Translations under genes and position numbers: made by a program
Shown here: positions 1 to 5,119 of the stretch, in pieces
Numbering within the stretch: position 1 is the first letter of the stretch
Layout of the letters: every line of letters begins with the position of its first letter
Notes under the pieces: model-generated
Told to the model about the DNA's origin: nothing
The model's input: only the letters and a program-made list of their open reading frames with translations
Databases searched by the model: none
Assembly (NCBI GenBank): GCA_964618855.1
Contig: CAZUCD010000210.1
Coordinates: forward strand, 1 to 5,119
Direction: 5' to 3'
Length of the DNA stretch: 5,119 bases
Origin: CAZUCD01 sp964618855
GTDB lineage: Bacteria; Sumerlaeota; Sumerlaeia; SLMS01; JANRJK01

Positions 1-990
1 GTAGAGCATGCAGATGCCGCCGGCGGTGAGGATGAACTTCGCGATGCCCTCCGGCGAGGACTGGCAGAAGCGGTCGTAGTAGTGCAGCACGGCCGGCATG
101 ATTCCGGCCGCCCCGTTCGTGGGGGCGGTGACGACGCGGCCACCCGCGGCGTTCTCCTCGTTCACGGCGAGCGCGTACATGGAGACCCAGTCGAGGACGG
201 CCGTCGGGTCCTTGTATGCGGCTTCCATGCGCGAGGAGAGGGAGCGGTGGAGCGCGGGGGCGCGCCGCTTCACCTTCAGTCCCCCGGGCAGTTCCCCCTC
301 CGTCGAAATCCCGCGCCTCACGCACTCCTGGAATGCGCGCCAAATGCGGTCGATTCCGGCGCGGATCTCGGCCTCGGTCCGCCACGCCTTCTCGTTCTCG
401 AGGACGACCTGCCAAATGGCGAGGCCGTTGGCGCGGGCAATGGCGAGGAGCTGCTCCCCCGTCTCGAACGGGTAGCGCACCGGGGTGGAGTCCTGCTTGA
501 GAGCGAGCTGGCCGGATCCGTCGTCGTTGGCGACAAATCCGCCGCCGACGGAGTAGTACTTCCTCTCCGAGAGCAGGTTCCCCGCGGCGTCGTAGGCGGA
601 ACACTGCATGCCGTTGGCGTGCAGCGGCATGCGCTTGGTGCGGTGGAAGAGGAGATCCTCACGCGGGGAGAAGTCGATCTCGTGCGTGCCGAGGAGGCGG
701 AGCCTGCGGGAGGACTCGATCTCCGCGATACGGGGGCCGATGCGCTCCGGCGCGACGTCCTCCGGCGTTTCCCCCTCGAGTCCCATGAGGACGGCCCTAT
801 CGGAACCGTGTCCCTTCCCCGTGGCGCCAAGCGAGCCGAAGAGCTGCACGCAGACACGGGCGGTGGCGCCGAGCCTGCCTTCCGACTCCAGGGAGTCGAC
901 GAACCTGCGGGCGGCCCTCATCGGCCCCACCGTGTGGGAGGAGGACGGCCCCACGCCTATCGTGAAGATGTCGAAGATGCTGACGGCCAT
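1..990 (-). CDS. sdaA: L-serine dehydratase (L-serine ammonia-lyase), iron-sulfur type, 3'-truncated by window edge
   Basis: Converts L-serine to pyruvate and ammonia in the cytoplasm using a [4Fe-4S] cluster. The frame is open from the ATG at 990 down to base 1 and gives 330 residues. What is seen: the family's N-terminal signature SIFDIFTIGVGPSSSHT (residues 4-20) followed by VGPM, the GHGSDRAVLMGLEG block (about 60-73), HANGM (124-128), YYSVGGGF (145-152), PGGLKVKRRAP (235-245), and the substrate-loop region around AVNEENAAGG and TAPTNGAAG (about 275-296). The order is beta domain then alpha domain, as in single-chain SdaA enzymes, which are usually about 455 residues. Roughly 125 residues are therefore missing, including the C-terminal cysteines that bind the cluster, so activity cannot be judged here. 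The start is supported by AGGAG (plus coordinates 997-1001) six bases upstream. It lies downstream of polA on the same strand after a 111-base gap and may have its own promoter. Confidence 0.95.
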   Translation of the reverse strand, partial: MAVSIFDIFTIGVGPSSSHTVGPMRAARRFVDSLESEGRLGATARVCVQLFGSLGATGKGHGSDRAVLMGLEGETPEDVAPERIGPRIAEIESSRRLRLLGTHEIDFSPREDLLFHRTKRMPLHANGMQCSAYDAAGNLLSERKYYSVGGGFVANDDGSGQLALKQDSTPVRYPFETGEQLLAIARANGLAIWQVVLENEKAWRTEAEIRAGIDRIWRAFQECVRRGISTEGELPGGLKVKRRAPALHRSLSSRMEAAYKDPTAVLDWVSMYALAVNEENAAGGRVVTAPTNGAAGIMPAVLHYYDRFCQSSPEGIAKFILTAGGICMLY

Positions 991-996
991 GGCTCG

Positions 997-1001
997 CTCC
1001 T
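997..1001 (-). promoter_or_regulatory. Ribosome binding site of sdaA
   Basis: AGGAG on the minus strand, six bases before the ATG at 990. It fixes that ATG as the start, in agreement with the family signature beginning at residue 4. Confidence 0.75.
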
Positions 1002-1017
1002 GTTCAGCATATTGAAC
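1002..1017. promoter_or_regulatory. Imperfect palindrome upstream of sdaA, candidate operator
   Basis: The minus strand reads GTTCAATATGCTGAAC. The outer five bases on each side are perfectly complementary (GTTCA/TGAAC), with two of three central pairs not Watson-Crick. It ends one base before the Shine-Dalgarno of sdaA and overlaps the candidate -10 element, a position where a bound repressor would block transcription. No known regulator is identified from the motif. In RNA the same bases could form a weak hairpin next to the ribosome binding site. Confidence 0.35.
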
Positions 1018-1039
1018 GCCGATTTCCCACGCGCGGCAA
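1011..1039 (-). promoter_or_regulatory. Candidate sigma-70-type promoter for sdaA
   Basis: On the minus strand TTGCCG (1039-1034, 4 of 6 matches to TTGACA) is followed after 17 bases by TTCAAT (1016-1011, 4 of 6 matches to TATAAT). The start of transcription would fall near 1004, giving a leader of about 14 bases that still includes the AGGAG. The matches are modest, and readthrough from polA is an alternative. Confidence 0.3.
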
Positions 1040-1066
1040 TGGGAGAAACGAAGCTTGCGCAGGGTG

Positions 1067-1099
1067 GGGCGTTGCGCCCGCCACGGTGTGGGGGGCGGG
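1067..1099 (-). terminator. Weak GC-rich hairpin(s) directly behind polA
   Basis: Three bases after the polA stop, CCCGCC and GGCGGG (plus 1077-1082 and 1094-1099) can pair around an 11-base loop. A second, mutually exclusive hairpin GGGCG-TTG-CGCCC occupies 1067-1079. Neither is followed by a T tract on the minus strand, so this is not a standard intrinsic terminator. It may be an RNA 3'-end structure, a Rho-dependent region, or only a consequence of high GC. Confidence 0.25.
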
Positions 1100-1101
1100 T
1101 C

Positions 1102-3951
1102 CTACACCTCCGACCAGTTGTCCCCCGCCTCGACGTCCACCCGGATGGGGACTTCGCCCAGGGGGAGGGCCGCGGCCATTTCCTCGGTCAGGACGCCCTT
1201 CACGCGCTCGACCTCGTCGGCGGGCGCGTCGATGATCAGTTCGTCGTGCACCTGAAGGATCATGCGGGCGCGGAGCCCCTCGGCCGCGATGCGCCGGTCG
1301 ACGCGGATCATGGCGAGCTTGATCATGTCGGCGCTGGTCCCCTGGATGGGGGTGTTGATGGCGATGCGCTCGGCCTGGTTGCGGATGCTCTGGTTCGGCG
1401 AGTTGATGTCCGCAATGGGACGGCGGCGCCCGGTCATGGTGCGGACGAACCCCGTTTGGTGCGCGGTTTCGCGGGTGGCCTCCATGAATGCCTTCACGCC
1501 GGGGTATGCCCGGAAGTAGTCGGCGATGAACTGCTCGGCGGTGGCGCGTGGAATCTCGAGCTGGCGTGAAAGGCTGAAGGCCCCCATGCCGTAGATGATG
1601 CCGAAGTTGATCGCCTTGGCCTGGTTGCGCTGCGCGGGCGTGAGTTCTGCGACGGGGATGCCGAGGACCCGGCTCGCAGTCAGGGCGTGGATGTCTGCGC
1701 CCGCGCGGAAGGCCTCCGCCAGGGCGGCGTCACCGCTCATGTGCGCGAGGATGCGAAGCTCGATCTGCGAGTAGTCGGCGGCGACGAGCTTCCAGCCCGG
1801 CTGGCGCGCGGTGAAGCCGCGGCGGACGCGCTGGCCGTCGCGCGTCCGCACAGGGATGTTCTGAAGGTTGGGGGAGTTGCTCGCGAGGCGCCCGGTCGCG
1901 GCGTCCGTCTGCCCGTAGTACGTATGGACGCGCCCGGTGCGGCGGTTGATCGAGTTCGGCAGCGCGTCGATGTAGGTCCCGCGGAGCTTCTCCAGGCGCC
2001 GGTAGTCCAGCAGGCGCGCGGGGAGGGGATGCGATTTTGCCAGCTCCTCCAGCACGGTGACGTCCGTGCTGTAGCCACCCGACTTCACCTTCTTGCCGGC
2101 GGGGAGCTTCAGGTCCTCGAACAGGACCTCGCCGACCTGGCGGGGGGAGTTGATGTTGAACTCGCGGCCCGCCATGGAGTGGATCTCGGCGGAGATCGAG
2201 GCCAGATCCGCCTCCACCTCGCGCGAGAGTTGGGCGAAGTACTCTCGGTCGATGCGGACGCCCTCGCGCTCCATCCGGCACAGGACAGGCGCGAGCGGCA
2301 TCTCGATGTCGCGCAGGACGCTGGTGAGGCCGGCCTCCTCGAGCTTGGGCGCGAACCACCTGTGGAGCGCGAGCGTCATGTCGGCGTCCTGGGCGGCGTA
2401 CCTGCCCGCGACCTCGGCGGGGACGAGGGCGATGTTGGCGTCGCGCCCCGTGCCGGCGACCTCCGCGAAGGTGGTCATCTCGACGCCGAGCTTGTCCCGC
2501 GCGAGCCCTTTGAGGCCGTAGGTTCCGGCCTGCGCGCGGTCCGGCACGAGCAGCCAGGCCGAGAGCATGGTGTCGTCGGTGGCCGTCGGGGGCGCGAACC
2601 CTGCGGCGTCGAGCATGCGCCAGTCGAACTTCCAGTGGTGGGCGATCCACTCGATGCCGGGCTCCGCAAAGAGCGGGTTGAGGATGGCGCGCGCCTCCTC
2701 GAGGGAGACCTGCGGGGCGCCGTCGCGGTGCCCGAGGGGAATGTACACCCCCTGGTTGTGCTCCCACGAGAGCGATATCCCGACGAGGTCCGACGTGAAG
2801 GGGTCGAGTCCCGTGGTCTCGGTGTCGATGGCGGCGATGCGCGCCTTGCGTATGGCATCGGCGGCGGCGCGGACCGCTGCCGCGTCTGTGCAGTTCCGAT
2901 AGTCCGCGTTCCGCTCCTGCGCCGCAGGTTGGGCCGGCTGGGGCTGGTGAGGGGCAGCCTCCTCCGCCTGCGGCTCGTCGAACAGCGAAGTCTGCGTGTC
3001 CCCCTCGGCGACGGTCGGTTTGCGGGTGGCGGGCTTGGGGGCTGCGGGCGCCGCGGCGGCGGGGGTCGCGCCGAGGCCCAGTTCCGATAGAAGGCGCCCG
3101 AACTCGAGCTCGAGCAGCAGGCGGCGCAGCTCCTCCGTCGGCTCGAGCTTCCACGCGAATCGTTCCCACGAGAACTCGACGGGCACGTCGAGCCTGAGCC
3201 GCGTCATGTCGAGGGTGCGCAGGCACCGCTCACCGTGCGCGAGGATGTTCTCCTTCAGCTTCTTTTTCTTGTCGGGGAGGCTGGATGCAGCCGCCACGAG
3301 CGCGGCGACGGAGCCGTACTCCTCGAGGAGCTGGACGGCGGTCTTGGGGCCGACCCCGGGGATGCCGGCTATGTTGTCCGACGAGTCGCCGACGAGCGCG
3401 AGGTAGTCGGCGATCTGCTCCGGGGGCACGCCCATGCGGGCGCGGACCCCATCGGAGTCGAGCTCCTCGGTCTTGCCTAGGTGCTCGCGCCAGACCGTGA
3501 TGCCGGGGCGGACGACCTGGAGGATGTCCTTGTCCACGGAGCATATGAGTGCGCGGCCACCGGCCTCCAGGGCGCGCACGGCGAGCGTGGCGAGCTCGTC
3601 GTCGGCCTCGAAGCCGGGCGACTCGACCATGGGGACCCTCATCGCGGCGAGTATCTGCCGGATGCGCTGGAGCTGCACGAGAAGGTCGGCTGGGGTTTCG
3701 CGTCGGTTCGCCTTGTAGTTCTCGTCGGCGACGTGGCGGAAGCTCGGCGCGTGTGCGTCGAAGACGAAGACGACGTGCGAGCAGTCGACCTGCCTGCGAA
3801 GTCGGAGGAACGAGTTGATGAACCCGAGGGTGGCGTGCGTGGGCTCGCCGCGCGAGTTCGTGAGCGCCTCGCGGATGGCGTGGTACGCGCGGAAAACGTT
3901 GGCGTGCCCGTCGATGAGCACGAGCCGCCGGGTCGGTGCCGCCTCGCTCAT
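1102..3951 (-). CDS. polA: DNA polymerase I, complete, with 5' nuclease, proofreading exonuclease and polymerase domains
   Basis: 949-residue Pol I, slightly longer than the 928 of E. coli; it fills repair gaps and removes Okazaki RNA primers. 5'-nuclease domain (about 1-295): acidic residues in LIDGHAN (D14), VFDA (D65), FEADDE (E115, D117, D118), SVDKD (D140, D142) and GDSSDN (D189, D192), then the IPGVGPKTA helix-hairpin-helix. A low-complexity Ala/Pro/Gln/Glu linker (about 296-347) contains QTSLF. 3'-5' exonuclease domain: DTE (D376, E378), KFDW (D443) and YAAQD (Y518, D522), so all DEDDy residues are present and proofreading should be active. Polymerase domain: motif A ADYSQIE (D726), motif B with R775, K779, F783, Y787, motif C VHDE (H902, D903, E904). 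F783 matches the E. coli F762 position. The start is supported by GGAG five bases before the ATG. It follows the EutN-like gene by 57 bases on the same strand and is probably co-transcribed with it. Confidence 0.98.
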   Translation of the reverse strand: MSEAAPTRRLVLIDGHANVFRAYHAIREALTNSRGEPTHATLGFINSFLRLRRQVDCSHVVFVFDAHAPSFRHVADENYKANRRETPADLLVQLQRIRQILAAMRVPMVESPGFEADDELATLAVRALEAGGRALICSVDKDILQVVRPGITVWREHLGKTEELDSDGVRARMGVPPEQIADYLALVGDSSDNIAGIPGVGPKTAVQLLEEYGSVAALVAAASSLPDKKKKLKENILAHGERCLRTLDMTRLRLDVPVEFSWERFAWKLEPTEELRRLLLELEFGRLLSELGLGATPAAAAPAAPKPATRKPTVAEGDTQTSLFDEPQAEEAAPHQPQPAQPAAQERNADYRNCTDAAAVRAAADAIRKARIAAIDTETTGLDPFTSDLVGISLSWEHNQGVYIPLGHRDGAPQVSLEEARAILNPLFAEPGIEWIAHHWKFDWRMLDAAGFAPPTATDDTMLSAWLLVPDRAQAGTYGLKGLARDKLGVEMTTFAEVAGTGRDANIALVPAEVAGRYAAQDADMTLALHRWFAPKLEEAGLTSVLRDIEMPLAPVLCRMEREGVRIDREYFAQLSREVEADLASISAEIHSMAGREFNINSPRQVGEVLFEDLKLPAGKKVKSGGYSTDVTVLEELAKSHPLPARLLDYRRLEKLRGTYIDALPNSINRRTGRVHTYYGQTDAATGRLASNSPNLQNIPVRTRDGQRVRRGFTARQPGWKLVAADYSQIELRILAHMSGDAALAEAFRAGADIHALTASRVLGIPVAELTPAQRNQAKAINFGIIYGMGAFSLSRQLEIPRATAEQFIADYFRAYPGVKAFMEATRETAHQTGFVRTMTGRRRPIADINSPNQSIRNQAERIAINTPIQGTSADMIKLAMIRVDRRIAAEGLRARMILQVHDELIIDAPADEVERVKGVLTEEMAAALPLGEVPIRVDVEAGDNWSEV

Positions 3952-3955
3952 TTCA

Positions 3956-3959
3956 ACTC
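3956..3959 (-). promoter_or_regulatory. Ribosome binding site of polA
   Basis: GGAG on the minus strand, five bases before the ATG at 3951. It supports this start, which also places the LIDGHAN nuclease motif at residues 12-18 as expected for the family. Confidence 0.7.
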
Positions 3960-4008
3960 CATGGGGTGGGACTTGGACGGCGCTGGTGTGCCGGGGTGGT
4001 GCACGCGG

Positions 4009-4302
4009 CTACCGCGCCTTGCGATAGGTCTGCTTCCCCTCGACGTCGATCAGGTCGACTATGGCGATGATGCTGGCATCGAGGGGGCGGTTCTTGAGCT
4101 GGGTGGCCATGCGGGCGCTCGACCCGGTCACGACGAGGACGATCTCCGTTTCCCCGGCGCCGACGCCATCCGCCGCAACGGTGTATGTCGGCAACGCCTT
4201 CGTCGTGGGGTCCACGTGCTGCACGACGAGCAGCTTGGTGCCCTCGAGGTTCTCGTCCTTGCGCGTGGCGACGATGGTGCCGACGACTTTGCCGAGGATC
4301 AT
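4009..4302 (-). CDS. EutN/CcmL-family bacterial microcompartment vertex protein
   Basis: A complete 97-residue protein of the EutN/CcmL family, whose members form pentamers that cap the vertices of carboxysomes and metabolosomes. Seen: the N-terminal strand MILGKVVGTIVATRKD, then EGTKLLVVQHVD (about 20-31), the diagnostic GVGAGETEIVLVVTGSSAR (46-64), and LDASIIAIVDLID (74-86); this order and the length (family about 80-100 residues) match closely. No signal peptide or membrane segment is visible. The ATG at 4302 has GGAG ten bases upstream, a rather long spacing. It lies 57 bases upstream of polA, same strand, with no terminator visible between them. No hexameric BMC shell protein or encapsulated enzyme is in the window, so a role in a shell is inferred from family only. 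It could belong to a locus elsewhere in the genome, or be a stand-alone pentamer with another job. Confidence 0.87.
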   Translation of the reverse strand: MILGKVVGTIVATRKDENLEGTKLLVVQHVDPTTKALPTYTVAADGVGAGETEIVLVVTGSSARMATQLKNRPLDASIIAIVDLIDVEGKQTYRKAR

Positions 4303-4328
4303 GGTGGGGCCGCTCCGGGGATGTCTCG

Positions 4329-4357
4329 ATTCGTCCCGTTTGATGGCGCGGGGTCAA
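4329..4357 (-). promoter_or_regulatory. Candidate promoter for the EutN-like gene and polA
   Basis: The minus strand has TTGACC (4357-4352, 5 of 6 to the -35 consensus), a 17-base spacer and ACGAAT (4334-4329, only 3 of 6 to the -10 consensus). Transcription would begin near 4322, about 20 bases before the start codon, keeping the GGAG at 4313-4316. The -10 element is weak, so this is tentative. Confidence 0.25.
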
Positions 4358-4385
4358 CGGTTGGTAGGGCGTGCGGGTTTTGGAG

Positions 4386-4414
4386 TTGAGATGGCCTTCA
4401 ATCCGGAGTTTAGT
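4386..4414 (+). promoter_or_regulatory. Candidate sigma-70-type promoter for the Panacea gene pair
   Basis: TTGAGA (4386-4391, 5 of 6 matches to TTGACA), a 17-base spacer, and TTTAGT (4409-4414, 4 of 6 to TATAAT), in the least GC-rich part of the divergent intergenic region. The predicted transcription start near 4421 would give a leader of about 20 bases ahead of the ATG at 4442. If it is used, the ATG at 4391 cannot be the main start because it would not be in the transcript. Confidence 0.4.
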
Positions 4415-4426
4415 TTCCCAAGAACT

Positions 4427-4430
4427 GGAG
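4427..4430 (+). promoter_or_regulatory. Possible ribosome binding site for the Panacea gene
   Basis: GGAG lies 11 bases before the ATG at 4442, longer than ideal. A competing GGAG at 4382-4385 lies five bases before the in-frame ATG at 4391. The choice between the two starts therefore rests on domain alignment, codon use and the promoter candidate, not on the ribosome binding site. Confidence 0.4.
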
Positions 4431-4441
4431 TCGTCCGAACA

Positions 4442-5020
4442 ATGCCCACCAACGAGAAGTCAGAGCGGCTCGTCGAAGTGGCCAGCGTGGCCTTGGAGTC
4501 CGCACCGGAGCATCGTCTCAACGCAGTTGTGCTCAACAAGGTGCTATTTTATGCGGACTTGGTGTGGCTGCGCGACCACGGGGAGACACTCACGAAGAAC
4601 GCATACATCGCGCTTCAGCAGGGCCCGGTCGTCGCCAAGTATCCGCAGAGACTCATAGGGGAACTGGAGAGGCTGGGGGTTGCGAGGCAGGAAGACGAGT
4701 GGGACGGGTCCAAGCCTGTGACCCTGATCAAATCGGCCGGAATCACGCGCTTTGTGGGAGAGGAAGCGCGGGGCGTCATCCGAAGGGTGACAGGATTCCT
4801 GGCCAGCAGGACCTCCCGGCAGGTTTCGGACTTCTCGCATGAGAATCCCGGCTGGGCGATTGCATGGGCTGAGTACCATCGAACTGGAAGACCATCCCCC
4901 GTCGACATGGCTGTGGCGATGCAGCAGTTGCTCGAAGACGATCCATGGATGGACGAACCGCTCTCGGGTGCAGATGACCTGCTCGCCTCCGCCGACGCCG
5001 GCGACGGAATTGAGTGGTGA
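4442..5020 (+). CDS. Panacea/DUF4065 (SocA-like) protein, probable PanA antitoxin
   Basis: A 192-residue protein with the Panacea domain (DUF4065; the Caulobacter SocA family), known to neutralise many unrelated toxins encoded next to it. Seen: LNKVLFYADL (31-40), TKNAYIALQQGPV (51-63), and the C-terminal signature SDFSHENPGWAIAW (129-142), followed by an acidic tail (about 164-190) not obviously part of the domain. The ATG at 4442 is preferred because it puts the LNK motif about 30 residues in, as in relatives, and because codons 4391-4441 have mostly A/T-tolerant third positions. Its GGAG (4427-4430) is 11 bases away. The alternative in-frame ATG at 4391 has a better-spaced GGAG (4382-4385) and would add 17 residues. 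The stop overlaps the next gene by GTGA, implying translational coupling. GC is lower than in polA, suggesting separate acquisition. A general SocA-like adaptor role is the main alternative. Confidence 0.85.
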   Translation: MPTNEKSERLVEVASVALESAPEHRLNAVVLNKVLFYADLVWLRDHGETLTKNAYIALQQGPVVAKYPQRLIGELERLGVARQEDEWDGSKPVTLIKSAGITRFVGEEARGVIRRVTGFLASRTSRQVSDFSHENPGWAIAWAEYHRTGRPSPVDMAVAMQQLLEDDPWMDEPLSGADDLLASADAGDGIEW

Positions 5021-5119
5021 CACACTACGCTCCGAGAGATGGCAAGTGGATCGTGCATGAGAAGGCGGCGCTGCTCATCAGCCTCCGGGGGCGGATGACT
5101 GCTGATAGATACGAGGCGA
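5017..5119 (+). CDS. Unrecognised gene overlapping the Panacea gene, putative toxin partner, 3'-truncated by window edge
   Basis: A frame stays open from GTG at 5017 to the window end (34 codons). An in-frame TGA at 5011-5013 sits immediately before two adjacent GTG codons (5014 and 5017), so translation must begin at one of these or further in. The GTG at 5017 overlaps the upstream TGA in a GTGA junction, typical of coupled bicistronic operons, and a weak GGAA lies seven bases upstream. The visible peptide begins MTHYAPRDGKWIVHEKAALL and continues with a basic stretch rich in Arg; no signal peptide or membrane segment is seen. I do not recognise the family. Its position directly behind a Panacea antitoxin-type gene makes a toxin the leading inference, but only the N-terminus is available and an in-frame ATG at 5095 cannot be excluded as the start. 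Confidence 0.6.
   Translation, partial: MTHYAPRDGKWIVHEKAALLISLRGRMTADRYEA

Noticed and set aside
82..1569. Long plus-strand open frame (495 codons) spanning sdaA, the intergenic gap and the end of polA
   Set aside because: It lies antisense to two genes with clear family motifs and its translation is Gly/Arg/Ala/Asp-rich low-complexity sequence with no recognisable domain; such frames are expected at this GC content.
1687..3090. 467-codon plus-strand open frame antisense to polA
   Set aside because: It is the antisense shadow of the polA codons, with skewed Val/Arg/Gly/Leu composition and no motif; polA in the opposite strand has all catalytic residues.
1730..3226. 498-codon minus-strand open frame within polA in another frame
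   Set aside because: It is an out-of-frame, very Arg/Pro/Ala-rich reading of polA; a true gene of this kind would not fit inside an intact polymerase.
3254..3275. A-rich run in polA encoding the Lys cluster near residues 228-233, considered as a programmed frameshift site
   Set aside because: In the reading frame it is not an X-XXY-YYZ slippery heptamer, and the protein continues intact with normal domains; a Lys-rich helix here is common in the 5'-nuclease family.
3948..3962. Four-codon leader frame (ATG GAG TTG AAA TGA) overlapping the polA start by ATGA
   Set aside because: It has no ribosome binding site of its own and its GAG codon is part of the polA GGAG; it is most simply a chance consequence of the Shine-Dalgarno sequence.
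4061..4441. N-terminal extension of the Panacea frame back to 4061
   Set aside because: The extra residues overlap the EutN-like gene on the other strand, show no domain, and the predicted promoter lies inside this stretch. Only the ATG at 4391 remains as a serious alternative to 4442.
5017..5119. Assignment of the partial partner gene to the SciP/DUF1153 family, from a loose likeness in the K-W-x-V-x-x-K-A pattern
   Set aside because: Only 34 residues are visible and the likeness is limited to a few positions; it is not enough to name a family.
1..5119. tRNA, rRNA, CRISPR arrays, insertion sequences or long repeats
   Set aside because: No cloverleaf, repeat-spacer pattern, transposase motif or terminal inverted repeats were found on reading either strand; almost all of the window is coding.

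Overview
The window is a GC-rich, gene-dense bacterial chromosomal segment. It carries three genes on the minus strand and, divergent from them, a small plus-strand operon that runs off the right edge. The polA and sdaA stretches are very GC-rich (48 of 60 bases are G/C in the sampled line 2401-2460), which makes long spurious open frames common on both strands. The lineage cannot be fixed from the sequence. A microcompartment-vertex (EutN/CcmL) gene together with a Pol I that keeps its proofreading domain would fit a PVC-type or similar high-GC phylum, but this is only a guess.

Left to right: (1) 1-990, minus strand: the N-terminal 330 residues of an iron-sulfur L-serine dehydratase (SdaA type), cut by the window edge just before the expected cluster cysteines. 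(2) 991-1101: a short intergenic region with a possible weak hairpin behind polA, a candidate promoter and a 16-bp imperfect palindrome in front of sdaA. (3) 1102-3951, minus: a complete DNA polymerase I with intact 5'-nuclease, 3'-5' exonuclease and polymerase active sites, plus a possible sliding-clamp-binding peptide in its linker. (4) 4009-4302, minus: a complete 97-residue EutN/CcmL-family pentamer protein, 57 bases upstream of polA and probably transcribed with it. (5) 4303-4441: a divergent promoter region. (6) 4442-5020, plus: a Panacea/DUF4065 (SocA-like, PanA) protein, the antitoxin of a probable toxin-antitoxin pair. (7) 5017-5119, plus: the first 34 codons of an overlapping gene (GTGA junction), in the position expected for the toxin, with no recognised family.

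The minus-strand genes do not form an obvious pathway: DNA repair/replication, a shell-type pentamer and serine catabolism. The plus-strand pair has lower GC (31 of 60 in 4501-4560) and looks like a separately acquired accessory module inserted next to housekeeping genes. The best candidate for something undescribed is the Panacea-linked partner gene, which is only partly inside the window. The second is the EutN-family gene sitting alone beside polA.
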